Source: Siphonodentalium dalli (Eukaryota > Mollusca > Scaphopoda > Gadilida > Siphonodentaliidae). Taken from it: a stretch of DNA of 64,000 nucleotides. The position numbers were made by a program, and so were the translations under genes. Each line of letters begins with the position of its first letter. Position 1 is the stretch's first letter. The notes under the pieces are model-generated. The model did not search any database. It saw nothing but the letters and a program-made list of their open reading frames with translations, and was not told where the DNA came from. The stretch spans positions 3,716,280 to 3,780,279 of the forward strand of contig CP136064.1 of assembly GCA_032622095.1 (NCBI GenBank), read 5' to 3'. Below are positions 1 to 9,570 of this stretch, in pieces.

Positions 1-251
1 ACAATTAGCCATTTAACAGCAAAATAATGGGATTGGGAATTAAATAGAGTTATCTCTCTTTGTCCAGTTCATGCATGCAATGTAATTTGAGTTTTATGAC
101 AATATTACTTTCAGGCTGCAAAAACAGAATGAATATTGATGTTATAGGAACAAATAGTTTGCTCTATTTGGATAGTTTTATGAGTACGTGGTAGACAATA
201 TTTGAAAAACACACTCATTTTATGTTGTGAGTTTGTAAATGGGTTAAATTG

Positions 252-1977
252 TTTACGGACTGTTATTTTATCATTTTTTTTAGAACTGAGGTACCTGATC
301 AGGGGGCAAATGCACAATGGCACCATGAATCAACATCAAATAGAGTCATAAATATTAGACATAATGCACTGATGTGGAACGCCGCATTCAATGACCACAA
401 CTCGTTCAAGGCTATATGCCAGGATTCCTATACTGGGACATGAAAAAGGAGGAACTTCAAGGGATCGGTTGTCGGGAGCAGATAATATGTTCATCTTGTC
501 GATACCGCTCCCAAATGTATAATTTATATGAAGAGGTATCGACAAGCAAACCAGGGCGAAAAGCTGCAAAACAGAACATCGGGCTATTCATTGGTTTGTC
601 AAAGAGACCGATTGGTGCTTCTGGTTTCAGGCGCATATGTTTGACTGCTAACGTTACTCCTCCATCATGCAGGTCAATTCAGGATACTGCAAATAAGACG
701 CTGCCCAAAATAGAAAAAAATTATCGGCAAAATCTGAAAAAGAAGCGCGCAGATCTCATTTCTCATCAGAAGTCGGTATAAAAAACAAACCCGAATGTTA
801 TTGACGCTCAATCAGATGGACTTTATAATAACCCAATTTTTTCCGGTGCGGGGCGCAATCCCTTTCAGCCCAGCACACAAATCATATACAGTGTTGCGGA
901 AAATGTTACACCCAACCATGACATTATCGGACTGGTGGTTCATAATAAGATATGTTCAAAGCACATGCACCTTAAACCGAACAAAAACCACAAGTGTGGA
1001 ACAGATTGTTATGCGACGATTTGGTGATGAGAGAACGTGGGCAAAGGAAGCTTTCTTAGAAATGAAAAAAGAAAATGATATCGAGATAGGTACCCTTGTT
1101 ACTGATCCTGACACTGCTGGATTTAAGGGTTGCGATGATCTTTATGATGAACAAACAACAAGTACGCATCCATTTCACCAGCTTGATACAGCCCACGTCT
1201 GTCGTAACCACCACAAGTTCACAAGAGGACATGCCAAACTTCCATCAATCATTCCTGGAGCTAATCTGAAGATTAAAAGTAAAATTATCTAACTTGTCAG
1301 ACCGCTGTCAAGGTGAAATCACTTTGGCAAGGAAACATTTCAAAAATGACACAGACAAAATAAAAAGACATTTATCGACAGTGAAGGATGTTATTGTACA
1401 GTGCTATAAAAATTCACATGGACTTTGTAAAAAAAAATCATTGATGTGTAAAAGTACAAAAAAACTCAATTGGATGACTAAATGTACTAAAATCATCGGA
1501 AATGACTTCAAACTGCGTGCGACACCAAATACGTCAACCATTCTATTGGAATGTGCCAACTATCGACTTTGTTCTGAAATGGTTGAAATAACTGTATACG
1601 GCATGAATACACAAACAGTTGAGGCTTTTAACAGAGCGATAAGAACATCATTGCCAAAAAATGTTACATTCTCACGTAATGTTAGTGGCAAAGCAAATTG
1701 TGCATGTCACTCTGGACATTTAGGCCAGGTTAAATCCATTTCTGTTCTTTGTGGTAATCTCGGGTGTCCAATCGAGCGAGGTTCTAAAGTAGAAAAATCA
1801 CTCGAGGCGATACAAAAAGCGGAAAGCTACAGCAAATCATATTAGAAATCGAAGGGTGCGAAGAAGACGAGAATTGATAGAAGGACAGAGTTATATGCTC
1901 TTTATGAGAAGCACGAGGAGGAAATTATGTACAAAAAAAGATATGCTTATTCCCCCTCAAGCATGTCCCAAACAACT
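252..1977 (+). pseudogene. Mutator-like (MULE-type) transposase, decayed
   Basis: Four overlapping plus-strand reading frames together resemble the animal Mutator-like transposase domain protein. Visible pieces are a cysteine-containing stretch (GIGC, then CSSC near 455-510), a segment reading LVTDPDTAGF near 1095 that fits the first catalytic Asp region, and a C-terminal part with EAFNRAIRTSLPK and TFSRN near 1620-1680. It is broken by a frame change near 415, an in-frame TAA at 779-781, frame changes near 1015 and 1268, and an in-frame TAG at 1843-1845, after which about 40 more plausible codons run to a stop near 1977. No intact product is possible. The family is recognised from recalled sequence character, without a database search; an unrelated DDE family is the main alternative. 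Terminal inverted repeats were not found. Confidence 0.6.
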
Positions 1978-2057
1978 TGAAGAGCATACCTATACTGAGT
2001 CATCCAAGTGGAAAAGGGTTAAACCAAGGCGGTAAGGGAAATCATACCTTCAACCAG

Positions 2058-2450
2058 TTACTTAAAGAGACACCACGGTGTGTGTCCCTTTGTACACAGC
2101 CCCTGATCATTGCAATGGTTGCGCTCCATATTTGTTGCATGGCTCTCCAGTACCAAGTGATCTGGGTTTATGCATAGCTTTTCGTGGCATACATGACTAA
2201 TCTCATCCCCGCCCGGTACATATATGGGTGGGTTCAATGCACGTTGTTTGTCAATGATGAACATTAATCGGTGTGCGTGAAATTCTTTTTCCTTCTCCGC
2301 ACCGAGCAGCATAATATTTCCCATGATTCCATAACCATTCCTAATTGATCTCTCCCACAAGCGACACCCAATCGAGTCGCGAGAAGTGTCCTCCTTGGGC
2401 CCATCTTTCAGTTTTGAGGAAAATGTTGAGTAAAATAACTCTAAATCCAT
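2058..2450 (-). CDS. His-Cys-box (I-PpoI-like) endonuclease ORF
   Basis: An intact ORF of about 130 aa. I take the Met at 2450 as the start because the longer frame upstream is only translated TGTC microsatellite. The protein has SIGCRLWERS, then AHRL, then HVCHEKLCINPDHLVLESH, NHCNDQGLC and GHTPWC. The C/H spacing matches the zinc-binding His-Cys box of His-Me finger homing endonucleases such as I-PpoI: a metal-chelating Asn in NPDHL, structural Cys/His residues, and a catalytic His expected in HVC. The family cuts DNA and coordinates two zinc ions. In animals such domains usually sit in repeats, not in rDNA introns. It lies between a dead Mutator-like gene and a repeat array; whether it is expressed or is cargo of a transposon is unknown. 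Confidence 0.6.
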   Translation of the reverse strand: MDLELFYSTFSSKLKDGPKEDTSRDSIGCRLWERSIRNGYGIMGNIMLLGAEKEKEFHAHRLMFIIDKQRALNPPIYVPGGDEISHVCHEKLCINPDHLVLESHATNMERNHCNDQGLCTKGHTPWCLFK

Positions 2451-2496
2451 TATAATGACCTTGGATGACTCAAACCTCATATATATTTTGAAGACC

Positions 2497-2538
2497 TCTG
2501 TCTGTCTGTCTGTATGTCTGTCTGTATGTATGTATGTC
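2497..2538 (+). repeat. TCTG/TATG tetranucleotide microsatellite
   Basis: A run of TCTG units passing into TATG units. It explains the threonine/histidine-rich translated extension upstream of the endonuclease ORF. Confidence 0.9.
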
Positions 2539-2583
2539 ATTTATACAAATCTACGATTCTCGACCGATCGGGACGAAACTTAG

Positions 2584-3050
2584 TACGTGTGTGTAGTTTG
2601 ACCAGGCGGTGGACGTTGTCGTATTGGCGAGCCCGTGCGGCGCCCGCTTCGCGCATGCCCAGACGAGATCTCGGAAATGGGTGGAGCTATCGACTTGAAA
2701 TTTGGTATGTGAATGTATCTTGCCCCGGATACGAATTTTATCGGGTCGCCGAGCCCGCGCGACGCCAGCTTCGCGCATGCGCAGACGAGATCTCGGAAAC
2801 GGGTAGAGCTATCTACTTGAAAGTTGGTATGTGAATGTATCTTGCCCCGGATACGAATTTTATCGGGTCGCCGAGCCCGTGCGACGCCAGCTTCGCGCAT
2901 GCGCAGACGAGATCTCGGAAACGGGTGGAGCTATCGACTTGAAATTTGGTATGTGAATGTATCTTGCCCCGGATACGAATTTGATCGGGTCGCCGAGCCC
3001 GTGCGACGCCAGCTTCGCGCATGCGCAGACCAGATCTCGGAAACGGGTTT
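2584..3050 (+). repeat. 122-bp tandem array, about four GC-rich units
   Basis: The octamer GCGCATGC recurs at 2651, 2773, 2895 and 3017, exactly 122 bp apart, within near-identical units holding AGACGAGATCTCGGAAACGG and CTTGCCCCGGATACGAATTT. Long ORFs exist on both strands here, but they are only the array translated. The tail to about 3302 carries related single-copy sequence. Confidence 0.92.
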
Positions 3051-3277
3051 TACACTAAAAACTGCTTGACCGACCCAACTCAAATTTGGTATGTAGGCCT
3101 ACTTTGATCTCGGAAACGATATGGGTGGGTCCAATTTCACGTGCGACAGTGTCCTTGACCTTGACCTCGCTCATATATGCTCATATAAGCATGTTTCTGG
3201 ACCGATCGAACTATAGTTTGTCCAGACGCTGTATATTATGCCCAGATGGAGGCGATCACAAAGAAATCCCTAAATAT

Positions 3278-3302
3278 CGACGAAGTCGGGCACATCAGCT
3301 AG
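3278..3302 (+). mobile_element. Possible Helitron 3' terminus
   Basis: A short hairpin, CGAC-GAA-GTCG at 3278-3288, is followed after 10 nt by CTAG at 3299-3302 and then T. This matches the Helitron 3' rule (hairpin about 10-12 nt before CTRR, insertion before T). The 5' TC end and a Rep/helicase gene were not found, so this is only a candidate non-autonomous end. Confidence 0.35.
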
Positions 3303-4480
3303 TATAGATATTAAATTGTGATTTGGACAAATCAATACTTAGCTGGAAAAAGAGCTTTAGGTTACAGTGAAGTAATTATTTCCCATAGGCCTCCATACTA
3401 TAAGTTACAGGGCGAGTTGTTGCCGGATACGGTGTCATATGAGGCGAAAGTAGTATGGGGGGCTCGTTACCTCCACATCTAAAAATAGAATTTTTGGGTC
3501 TAAAATTGTTTGTACTAAAATATTCCCAAAAAAAAAAATTCAAAACCCAAATTTTTTTCTTTCAAAATTTTCAAAAAAAAGTTTTAATATAAAAAATTTA
3601 TAATGAGTTTTCGGTTTCGGATAATCTCGGTATTAAAATTTTTTTAATTATTTGAGTGTAATATCTTTCGTTATTTATATTCAAAACAAATTTTAAATAT
3701 TTTTCATGAAACTCTGTTAATTTTATTAATCGATGTTTAGAAATAGCTTTATACCAATTATATGTGTATGGACAGGTCCGAGTCGCTGTAATTTTGGACA
3801 TTGTGACCATCGGTATGAATGCATACATTCCAGTGTTTATCAATCAGACACAACCCATACATCATATAATTGTCATACCTGAAATAATTTGACACCATTA
3901 CTCTTACATGAATAATAAAGAGCGTTTATTCTTTACGTCTCTATCCCGATGAAGTTATTGAGTATATCACAGGTGTGTATTATCGCGAATTATTGGAAGT
4001 ATTGAGATGTACTATGTTGAATCATGAGCGGACGAAGAGGGTAATGCGAAATTACAACCCCAGAATGAACTGACATATTCGATGGAACAAATTTTCAAGT
4101 ATGTACACGCCACATTGGGGGTAACAATGTCGAAAATAGTCGCACATTGGTTTACCAAATGACTTCTATTATATCCCGTTGACAGTTATATGTGGTCAGA
4201 GTCGTTCAATTTTCGATATCTTGTCTGAACAACATTAGTTGTTTAACGGGTTATTATCACGTAAGGTTGATAAACTGTGTCATTGTTAGCATTAACGCGA
4301 TAATTAGTTATCCAAAAAATATGCATACATAATACGTACAGGTCATGAGACACTCAATAATTGAAGTTATTACGTAATGTTGTTATAACAATGACACCTG
4401 TATCTTCACCGAAGATATTCGTTCCACCCATAGCCTCTTCAACCTACACGTTCTCTTCCATCAACATTATCAGACCACGC
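3303..4480. other. No gene recognised; AT-rich left flank of the Polinton block
   Basis: AT-rich sequence with A- and T-runs around 3520-3660. The only ORF over 60 codons, at 3598-3843 on the minus strand, shows no recognisable motif. A polymerase B gene would be expected in or near this region of a full Polinton, and none is visible. Confidence 0.6.
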
Positions 4481-4490
4481 TTTCGACCCA

Positions 4491-4548
4491 TATAAAGCTG
4501 CTCTACACACGCCTTCCATAACAAATGTTTACTTATGATGTATATAAG
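4491..4548 (+). promoter_or_regulatory. Two TATA-like boxes before the Polinton ATPase
   Basis: TATAAAG at 4491-4497 and TATATAAG at 4541-4548 lie about 100 and 45 bp upstream of the ATPase ATG at 4590. The first would place a start site near 4520, giving a leader of about 70 nt. This is inferred from motif and position only. Confidence 0.4.
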
Positions 4549-4589
4549 AACTGTATAGCTACTAATAAATAGGACACAGTGAACAAAAA

Positions 4590-5255
4590 ATGGGGTCAAC
4601 TAACCATAGCGCCATACCATTTGAACCTTGTTCTAGTATTTGCATCAATGGACCAACTGGTTCTGGTAAGACGAGATGGGTCTACAGATTCCTACAAAAT
4701 CTTAGTGGAATGTATTGTAGAGATCCACCTAAGAAAATAATGTACTGTTACGGTATTTATCAAAATTTCTATGATGAAATTGAATCATCAATCGAAAATT
4801 TGGTCATGCATCAAGGATTACCTACCCAAACAGAAATCGAAGAGTTTGCTGATGGTAAACATAATATGTTAATATTAGACGACTTGATGCATCGTATTAT
4901 TGACCAAAAAGAGATTGAATTGCTATTTACACAGCAAACTCATCATCGCTGTCTTTCGGTGCTATTTATTTCACAAAATTTATACGCACAAGTCAAGGCT
5001 GCGATAACTATAGCCTTAAACACAGGATATCTAATTTTATTCAAAAATTTGAGGGATGGATCACAAATTTCCACATTGGGTAGACAATTGTATCCCGGTA
5101 AATCTAAAGTACTCATTGATGCATACAAGGATTGTATGAAGAAACCATTTGCGTATCTTATAATAGATATGTCCCCTCACACTGAGGATAAATACAGACT
5201 ACGAACAGACGTATTTCCCAACCAAGACCCTATAATTTATGTACCTACTACGTAA
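4590..5255 (+). CDS. Polinton packaging ATPase (A32/FtsK-HerA type)
   Basis: 221 aa, intact. Walker A is GPTGSGKT at residues 21-28; Walker B is MLILDD with the acidic pair at residues 97-98; a later ISQNLY segment fits the third conserved motif of viral A32-like genome-packaging ATPases. In Polintons, virophages and related viruses this enzyme hydrolyses ATP to pump the element's DNA into a preformed capsid. It is the first gene of a same-strand block whose later genes encode capsid protein and maturation protease, which supports the packaging role. The start follows an A-rich leader 45 bp after a TATA-like box. No break is seen. Confidence 0.88.
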   Translation: MGSTNHSAIPFEPCSSICINGPTGSGKTRWVYRFLQNLSGMYCRDPPKKIMYCYGIYQNFYDEIESSIENLVMHQGLPTQTEIEEFADGKHNMLILDDLMHRIIDQKEIELLFTQQTHHRCLSVLFISQNLYAQVKAAITIALNTGYLILFKNLRDGSQISTLGRQLYPGKSKVLIDAYKDCMKKPFAYLIIDMSPHTEDKYRLRTDVFPNQDPIIYVPTT

Positions 5256-5293
5256 TAAGAAGGGGCAGTATCGAGCTGAGTCGCGACGATAAA

Positions 5294-5617
5294 ATGAGTC
5301 GATTATTACGTAAGGAGTTGAATTTTGTCAGAATATTGACATCAACACAATCAAGATCTCAACGAAACGCATTATTGACATCGATAACTAATAATCAGTT
5401 GAAAGTTCTGGTTGAAATTACGGTCAATTTACTACATGAAATTTTAACAGTTACAGTTCAACAAAAAGCTAAATTACGGCGATATAAATCATTTTATATA
5501 TTCTTGGGTGATAAATCTGTGAGCTTGTTGAGGAAAAGAAAAAATGTGAATAATCACTCAACCGCCATTGCTTTGATGTTGAACATCGTTGAACCTAAAT
5601 TGAAACAGTTTTTGTGA
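5294..5617 (+). CDS. Small basic Polinton protein, function unknown
   Basis: 107 aa, rich in Leu, Lys and Arg and predicted mostly helical (SRLLRKELNFVRIL at the start, VEITVNLLHEIL in the middle). A protein of this size and character, with a conserved-looking RxLxxLL-type N-terminus and a VLxEI-like core, recurs beside the ATPase in animal Polintons; I know no function for it. It begins 38 bp after the ATPase stop. Its stop TGA (5615-5617) shares its last base with the ATG of the next ORF, a TGATG junction. It could be a DNA-binding or scaffold protein, but that is a guess. Confidence 0.6.
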   Translation: MSRLLRKELNFVRILTSTQSRSQRNALLTSITNNQLKVLVEITVNLLHEILTVTVQQKAKLRRYKSFYIFLGDKSVSLLRKRKNVNNHSTAIALMLNIVEPKLKQFL

Positions 5618-5997
5618 TGGAGTCTGTGAAGAAAACTGTTTTGATCCCGTATGAAAGATATATGATGTACACAGAAAAAAGTAAACACAAAAAAGTTTCA
5701 TCGGAGCCTGATATTGAACACAGCGACATCTCGGCAAACAATAGTAGCCATTCTGACGAAATGAATAAACAAAGGGACCCGATGAATAATCAGATTGTTA
5801 ATACAGTTCAAGCGACTGAACATCAGGAGGCAATCGAAAAATCAGGAGTTAACACATCTAATAATACATCGAAAAAGACACACACTAGGCAAAGAAAAAA
5901 GAAAATAAGAGAGATTAAGCTTGAAATATCTAGACCTCCAGGTATAATCGCCGGTAGGCTGACTAAGATAAAGAAGAAACGTTGGATATCGCTGTAA
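5617..5997 (+). CDS. Hydrophilic Polinton protein, function unknown
   Basis: 126 aa from the ATG at 5617; a reading starting at 5614 would use GTG and is unlikely in an animal. It opens with VLIPYERYMMY, then a long Ser/Asn/Asp/Glu-rich, probably disordered middle, then a strongly basic tail (RQRKKKIREIK and KIKKKRW) that could bind nucleic acid or act as a nuclear signal. Position and composition suggest a virion-associated or accessory protein, but no known domain is recognised. It overlaps the preceding stop codon by one base and ends 5 bp before the integrase ATG. Confidence 0.55.
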   Translation: MESVKKTVLIPYERYMMYTEKSKHKKVSSEPDIEHSDISANNSSHSDEMNKQRDPMNNQIVNTVQATEHQEAIEKSGVNTSNNTSKKTHTRQRKKKIREIKLEISRPPGIIAGRLTKIKKKRWISL

Positions 5998-6002
5998 ACA
6001 AT

Positions 6003-7101
6003 ATGGCCGATTGGAAAGATTATTTGAGTTCTATTTATTTTAATCCGGGTCACCCCGCATCGTACTCAGGAGCTACAAAGTTGCATCAGACTGTAAAATC
6101 TGAAAATAAGCACATCATTTCCAAGCGCGAGATTGTGGCGTGGCTACAAAATCATGAAAGTTATTCCCTAACAAAAAGTGTTAGACGAAAATTCCCGAGG
6201 TCTCGTGTTATTGTAAACGCTTCTGACAGTCAATGGGATGGAGACCTCATGGATATGAATGATGTTTCCAAAGACAACGACAATTACACGTACGTGTTAA
6301 TAATGATTGACATTTTTTCTAGGAAGTTATGGTGCGAAGTTATAAAGAGAAAAACTGCAATTAATGTGATCAATGCTATGAAACATATATTTGAAGGTGG
6401 AAGAACCCCTCGCCTCCTCCGAACGGACCGCGGTTCGGAATTCACAAACAAACGGGTCAAAAGTTACCTTAAGGGTCTTCATATATCTCAAATTTTTACG
6501 CAAAACGAAATGAAAGCCAATTATTCGGAACGGGTCATAAAAACTATAAAGCAGAAGATTTCACGTTATATGATAAAGCATGATAATGCTAGATATATCG
6601 ACATTCTACAAGATATTGTGAAAAGTTATAACCATACAATACATCGTTCTTTGGGTACCACCCCTGACTCAATAACTGTTGAGAATGAAGATGAGTCTCG
6701 CCTTGATCAGTGGTTAATAAGACAGAAGGGAGGTGTTAAAAGTAAATTGAAGAAAAAGTTCAAATACAATGTAAATGATATCGTTAGAATATCACACACC
6801 AAAGCAGTTTTTGACCGAGAATATTCTCAGAAATGGACCGGAGAGTTGTTCAAAGTTTTACAGGCAGAACATACCCTTGTATACATTGACAGATTTCTTG
6901 GATGAAACCATTGAGGGCGCTTTCTACGAGTCAGAACTTCAAAGGGTGCGCGTTGATGACGATACAGTGTACAGAATAGATAAAATTGTCAAAAAGAGGA
7001 AACGAAAGGGTCAAACTGAAGTCATGGTGCACTGGCATTCATGGCCTGACAAATTTAATTCATGGATTTTAGAGTCCGATGTCGACAGATATCAAAATTA
7101 A
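6003..7101 (+). pseudogene. Polinton retroviral-like integrase with chromodomain, one frameshift
   Basis: The start is the ATG at 6003 (upstream codons use only TTG). The rve-type core contains QWDGDLMDM (first Asp), RTDRGSEF (second Asp) and NYSERVIKTIK (Glu), giving a D-D-E triad with about 33 residues between the last two. A basic linker and SH3-like segment follow. Near 6860-6880 the frame changes by one base: the first frame stops at 6905, and the continuing frame carries a chromodomain-like C-terminus (YRIDKIVKKRKRKG, VHWHSWPDKFNSWI) to the stop at 7101. Animal Polinton integrases normally run as one protein of this total size, so the shift is a mutation, a sequencing error or, less likely, programmed. 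The enzyme inserts the element with a short target duplication. Confidence 0.85.
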
Positions 7102-7570
7102 TAAGAGTAAGCTATCCACGGGAACCATTACAATCATGGATAATATAACAGATACCTTGACGAATATGTTTCAAACAGAACGCGGTCGTCTAGATATGAA
7201 TCTCCTTAAATGGATAGGAATTACTATTATGGCAATAACTCTGTCACTACCAGTTATTTTAATTCCAAAGAAGATACCGCGTGAGCCGGTGGACTATGAA
7301 TTACGTCATACGAATGAGTCACACCCCCATGATTACGAACAACACCCCTGTGGGTTCGTGAAAAAGTGGACAATACGATCAAACATTACGGTAACAGTCT
7401 GTAATAATCAAGGGCACATTTATACAGACATTAGGCGAGTTGTGAATAACACTCCGACGATTATAAGTATTCCGTGTAACCAGTGGTCTGACTTCAAGTA
7501 TATATTCAGTGATGTTGATAAAACTATAAGAGAAGAGATGAATATTGATTCTCTTTTGAAAAAAAATTAG
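7079..7570 (+). CDS. Single-pass membrane protein of the Polinton
   Basis: 163 aa from the ATG at 7079, which overlaps the integrase tail; an alternative ATG at 7136 (144 aa) avoids most of the overlap and is equally likely. One clear transmembrane segment lies near residues 42-62 (WIGITIMAITLSLPVILI), with charged flanks. The C-terminal half is soluble, with several Cys and possible N-glycosylation sites (SNIT, NNTP excluded). No family is recognised. Small membrane proteins of this kind are common between integrase and capsid genes in virus-like transposons; the role is unknown. Confidence 0.5.
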   Translation: MSTDIKINKSKLSTGTITIMDNITDTLTNMFQTERGRLDMNLLKWIGITIMAITLSLPVILIPKKIPREPVDYELRHTNESHPHDYEQHPCGFVKKWTIRSNITVTVCNNQGHIYTDIRRVVNNTPTIISIPCNQWSDFKYIFSDVDKTIREEMNIDSLLKKN

Positions 7571-7581
7571 AAACTAGTCAT

Positions 7582-8019
7582 ATGGATAATTATTATCTGT
7601 ACCTGACTAGCGACGATTCCATATATAAATATCCAGATAATCGTCCTCTCGACTTCACAATAGAGTTACCTGGTGTATTAATATTGGAAGGAACGTGGTT
7701 ATGTTGTTTGAAAGACATAAATATAACTGATCATATAGACACGGATTTATTATATATTTGCTCGGACATATGCGGAGAATCAATAGCCTGCGACACATCA
7801 TCCCCCATCCTCAGGGTTATAAAGAGAGACACACGTGATGCGGGTGATTGGCGGAGTTTTGAGGACTCATTCTACATAAACGTAAGGCAGGATAAACTTC
7901 AGCGTCTCAGGATTTTTATAAGAGGCGATAAACTTTCTAAAATAAATGCAGAAAAAAGAGTGACTTGTACACTACATCTGAAGAAACATGTCGATGACGT
8001 ATATTCCAGCCGATATTGA
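7582..8019 (+). CDS. Candidate minor capsid (penton-like, single jelly-roll) protein
   Basis: 145 aa, intact. It is rich in beta-forming residues and opens with a YLYLTSDDSIYKYPDN-type N-terminus, followed by DFTIELPG and GTWLCCLKDINI. This N-terminal pattern (surface-loop prefix, then an aliphatic strand ending in a short Gly-Thr-Trp turn) resembles the minor capsid or penton-like proteins next to the capsid gene in Polintons and virophages. The assignment rests on position, size and strand pattern only. It starts 12 bp after the membrane-protein stop and overlaps the next ORF by 32 bp. It could instead be a different beta-rich structural protein. Confidence 0.45.
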   Translation: MDNYYLYLTSDDSIYKYPDNRPLDFTIELPGVLILEGTWLCCLKDINITDHIDTDLLYICSDICGESIACDTSSPILRVIKRDTRDAGDWRSFEDSFYINVRQDKLQRLRIFIRGDKLSKINAEKRVTCTLHLKKHVDDVYSSRY

Positions 8020-8311
8020 AAAGTGGAGAAAACATTTCAGGGACATGATTAATGGGAAGTTAAGGCCAGATAATGAGGGTCGCTACTTTATTGACAGAAC
8101 TCAAAATAGTGATAGTGAAGAAGACGTTCTAAAACCACATATTAACGTAGTGACACCCATCGCGCAAGCGATTGAAATGGCCAAAGCCGAAGTTGCAGAA
8201 AATAAGTTGACACAAGCACGTAAGGCGTCCAAGAAAACCAATAAGAGAGTGTTACCTAGCGGTTTGGCTCATAATCCTAAGAAAGTGAAAACTGTTTTCG
8301 ATAAACCATGA
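7988..8311 (+). CDS. Small basic Polinton protein before the capsid gene
   Basis: 107 aa. The N-terminus has EKWRKHFRDMINGKL, then an acidic SDSEEDV patch, then an Ala/Lys-rich helical segment and a basic tail (KASKKTNKRVLP). A short W-HF-M-G opening with a lysine-rich C-terminus is typical of a small protein often encoded just before the Polinton capsid gene; function unknown, possibly a core or cement protein. Its TGA (8309-8311) overlaps the ATG of the capsid gene at 8308, an ATGA junction. Confidence 0.5.
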   Translation: MSMTYIPADIEKWRKHFRDMINGKLRPDNEGRYFIDRTQNSDSEEDVLKPHINVVTPIAQAIEMAKAEVAENKLTQARKASKKTNKRVLPSGLAHNPKKVKTVFDKP

Positions 8312-9570
8312 ATGAATACAGAGAGTACCATACCGATAAATTGGCATTATTTGAATCGCCTGCGGTTGACAGCGGAATACAATCGACAGAATGGATAAAC
8401 TACAGACCCGTGAATCAGCTGACAGACACTGCAGCTTTAGAGTTCAATATTCCCGCCATGGCCACAACCTACATGGACCTCAAACGCACATTGCTACTTC
8501 TCAAACTCAAAATAACCAAGCAAGATGGTTCGGCTCTAACCGTTAATGACGATGTGGGTCTGATAAATGCACCCCTACATTCAATATTTTCGCAGGTCGA
8601 TTTGAATATACAGCAAGTTCCCGTGAGTCAAGTCGGGCCGAATTATCCATACAAAGCATATTTCGATGTACTCTTAGAAACTGAACGTAAGGAACAGCTA
8701 CATGGACAAGCGTTCGAAAAGGACATGGCAGGTGGTATGGACCTGGCAGATTCGAAAAGCGGGAACTCTGGCCTGTATTACAGGTCCAAAACAACCCGTA
8801 CTAGTCAAATAATGGATATTATGGGATCAATTCAGCTTGACTTCTTCCAACAGGACAAATTACTACTAAATGGTCTCCCGCTCACGTTAAAATTCTGGCA
8901 GACGAGAGATGTTTTTAGACTGATGTATGCGGGAACCACTGAGACATACAAGTTGAAAATACAGGAAGCTAATTTGAGACTAGCGACTGTGAAAGTTAAC
9001 CCGGCTGTATTACTCAGTCATACTGAGTCACTCAAGAAAAGCAATGCGTGTTATCCTTTTTCAAAATCTATCATAAAGACGTATACAGTGTCAAAAGGTG
9101 CATTCAGTTTGGGAGAAGATAATCTATTTCAAGGAGACGTACCCAGTAGCTGTATTATTGGCTTAGTATCATCAAAGGCTGAAAGCGGTTCACGCGATAA
9201 GAACCCGTTCAACTTTGCGACTTTTGGATGCAACTTCGTCGCATTTTACGTCAACGGGCAGTCTATGCCCGCCCAAGCACTACAACCGAACTTTACCAGT
9301 AAGGAATATGTAGAAGCTTACAGTACGATAATAAAAGATGTGAAACGAAAAGCCGTTCATATTACTTATGAGGATTATGCGAAAGGTTATTGCATATATC
9401 GGATAAACCCGCAAGGAATTAATCACGATAGAGTCATACCTCTGAAAGGTCACACACGCCTTGAGATTAAATTCTCATCGGCTTTGAAAGACAATTGTAC
9501 TGTAATTGTTTATGCCAAATTTCCTGCCGCTCTCAAAGTTGACGAGAGTCGTAAAGTTTGCATTGAATAA
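8308..9570 (+). CDS. Polinton major capsid protein (F54H12.2-like family)
   Basis: 420 aa, intact. It opens with an LALFESPAVDSGIQSTEW-like segment and continues with TDTAALEFNIPA, NAPLHSIFSQVDL and NYPYKAYFDVLL. These patterns are those of the large protein often annotated in invertebrates as F54H12.2-like, which is the double jelly-roll major capsid protein of Polintons/Mavericks. It would assemble the icosahedral shell into which the ATPase pumps DNA. The gene overlaps its upstream neighbour (ATGA) and its downstream neighbour (TAATG), so all three were probably translated from a shared transcript. The frame is uninterrupted, in contrast to the integrase. Membership is recognised from sequence character; structure prediction was not possible here. 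Confidence 0.8.
   Translation: MNEYREYHTDKLALFESPAVDSGIQSTEWINYRPVNQLTDTAALEFNIPAMATTYMDLKRTLLLLKLKITKQDGSALTVNDDVGLINAPLHSIFSQVDLNIQQVPVSQVGPNYPYKAYFDVLLETERKEQLHGQAFEKDMAGGMDLADSKSGNSGLYYRSKTTRTSQIMDIMGSIQLDFFQQDKLLLNGLPLTLKFWQTRDVFRLMYAGTTETYKLKIQEANLRLATVKVNPAVLLSHTESLKKSNACYPFSKSIIKTYTVSKGAFSLGEDNLFQGDVPSSCIIGLVSSKAESGSRDKNPFNFATFGCNFVAFYVNGQSMPAQALQPNFTSKEYVEAYSTIIKDVKRKAVHITYEDYAKGYCIYRINPQGINHDRVIPLKGHTRLEIKFSSALKDNCTVIVYAKFPAALKVDESRKVCIE

Noticed and set aside
2551-3069. Arg/Ala-rich ORFs on both strands
   Set aside because: They are the 122-bp GC-rich array translated.
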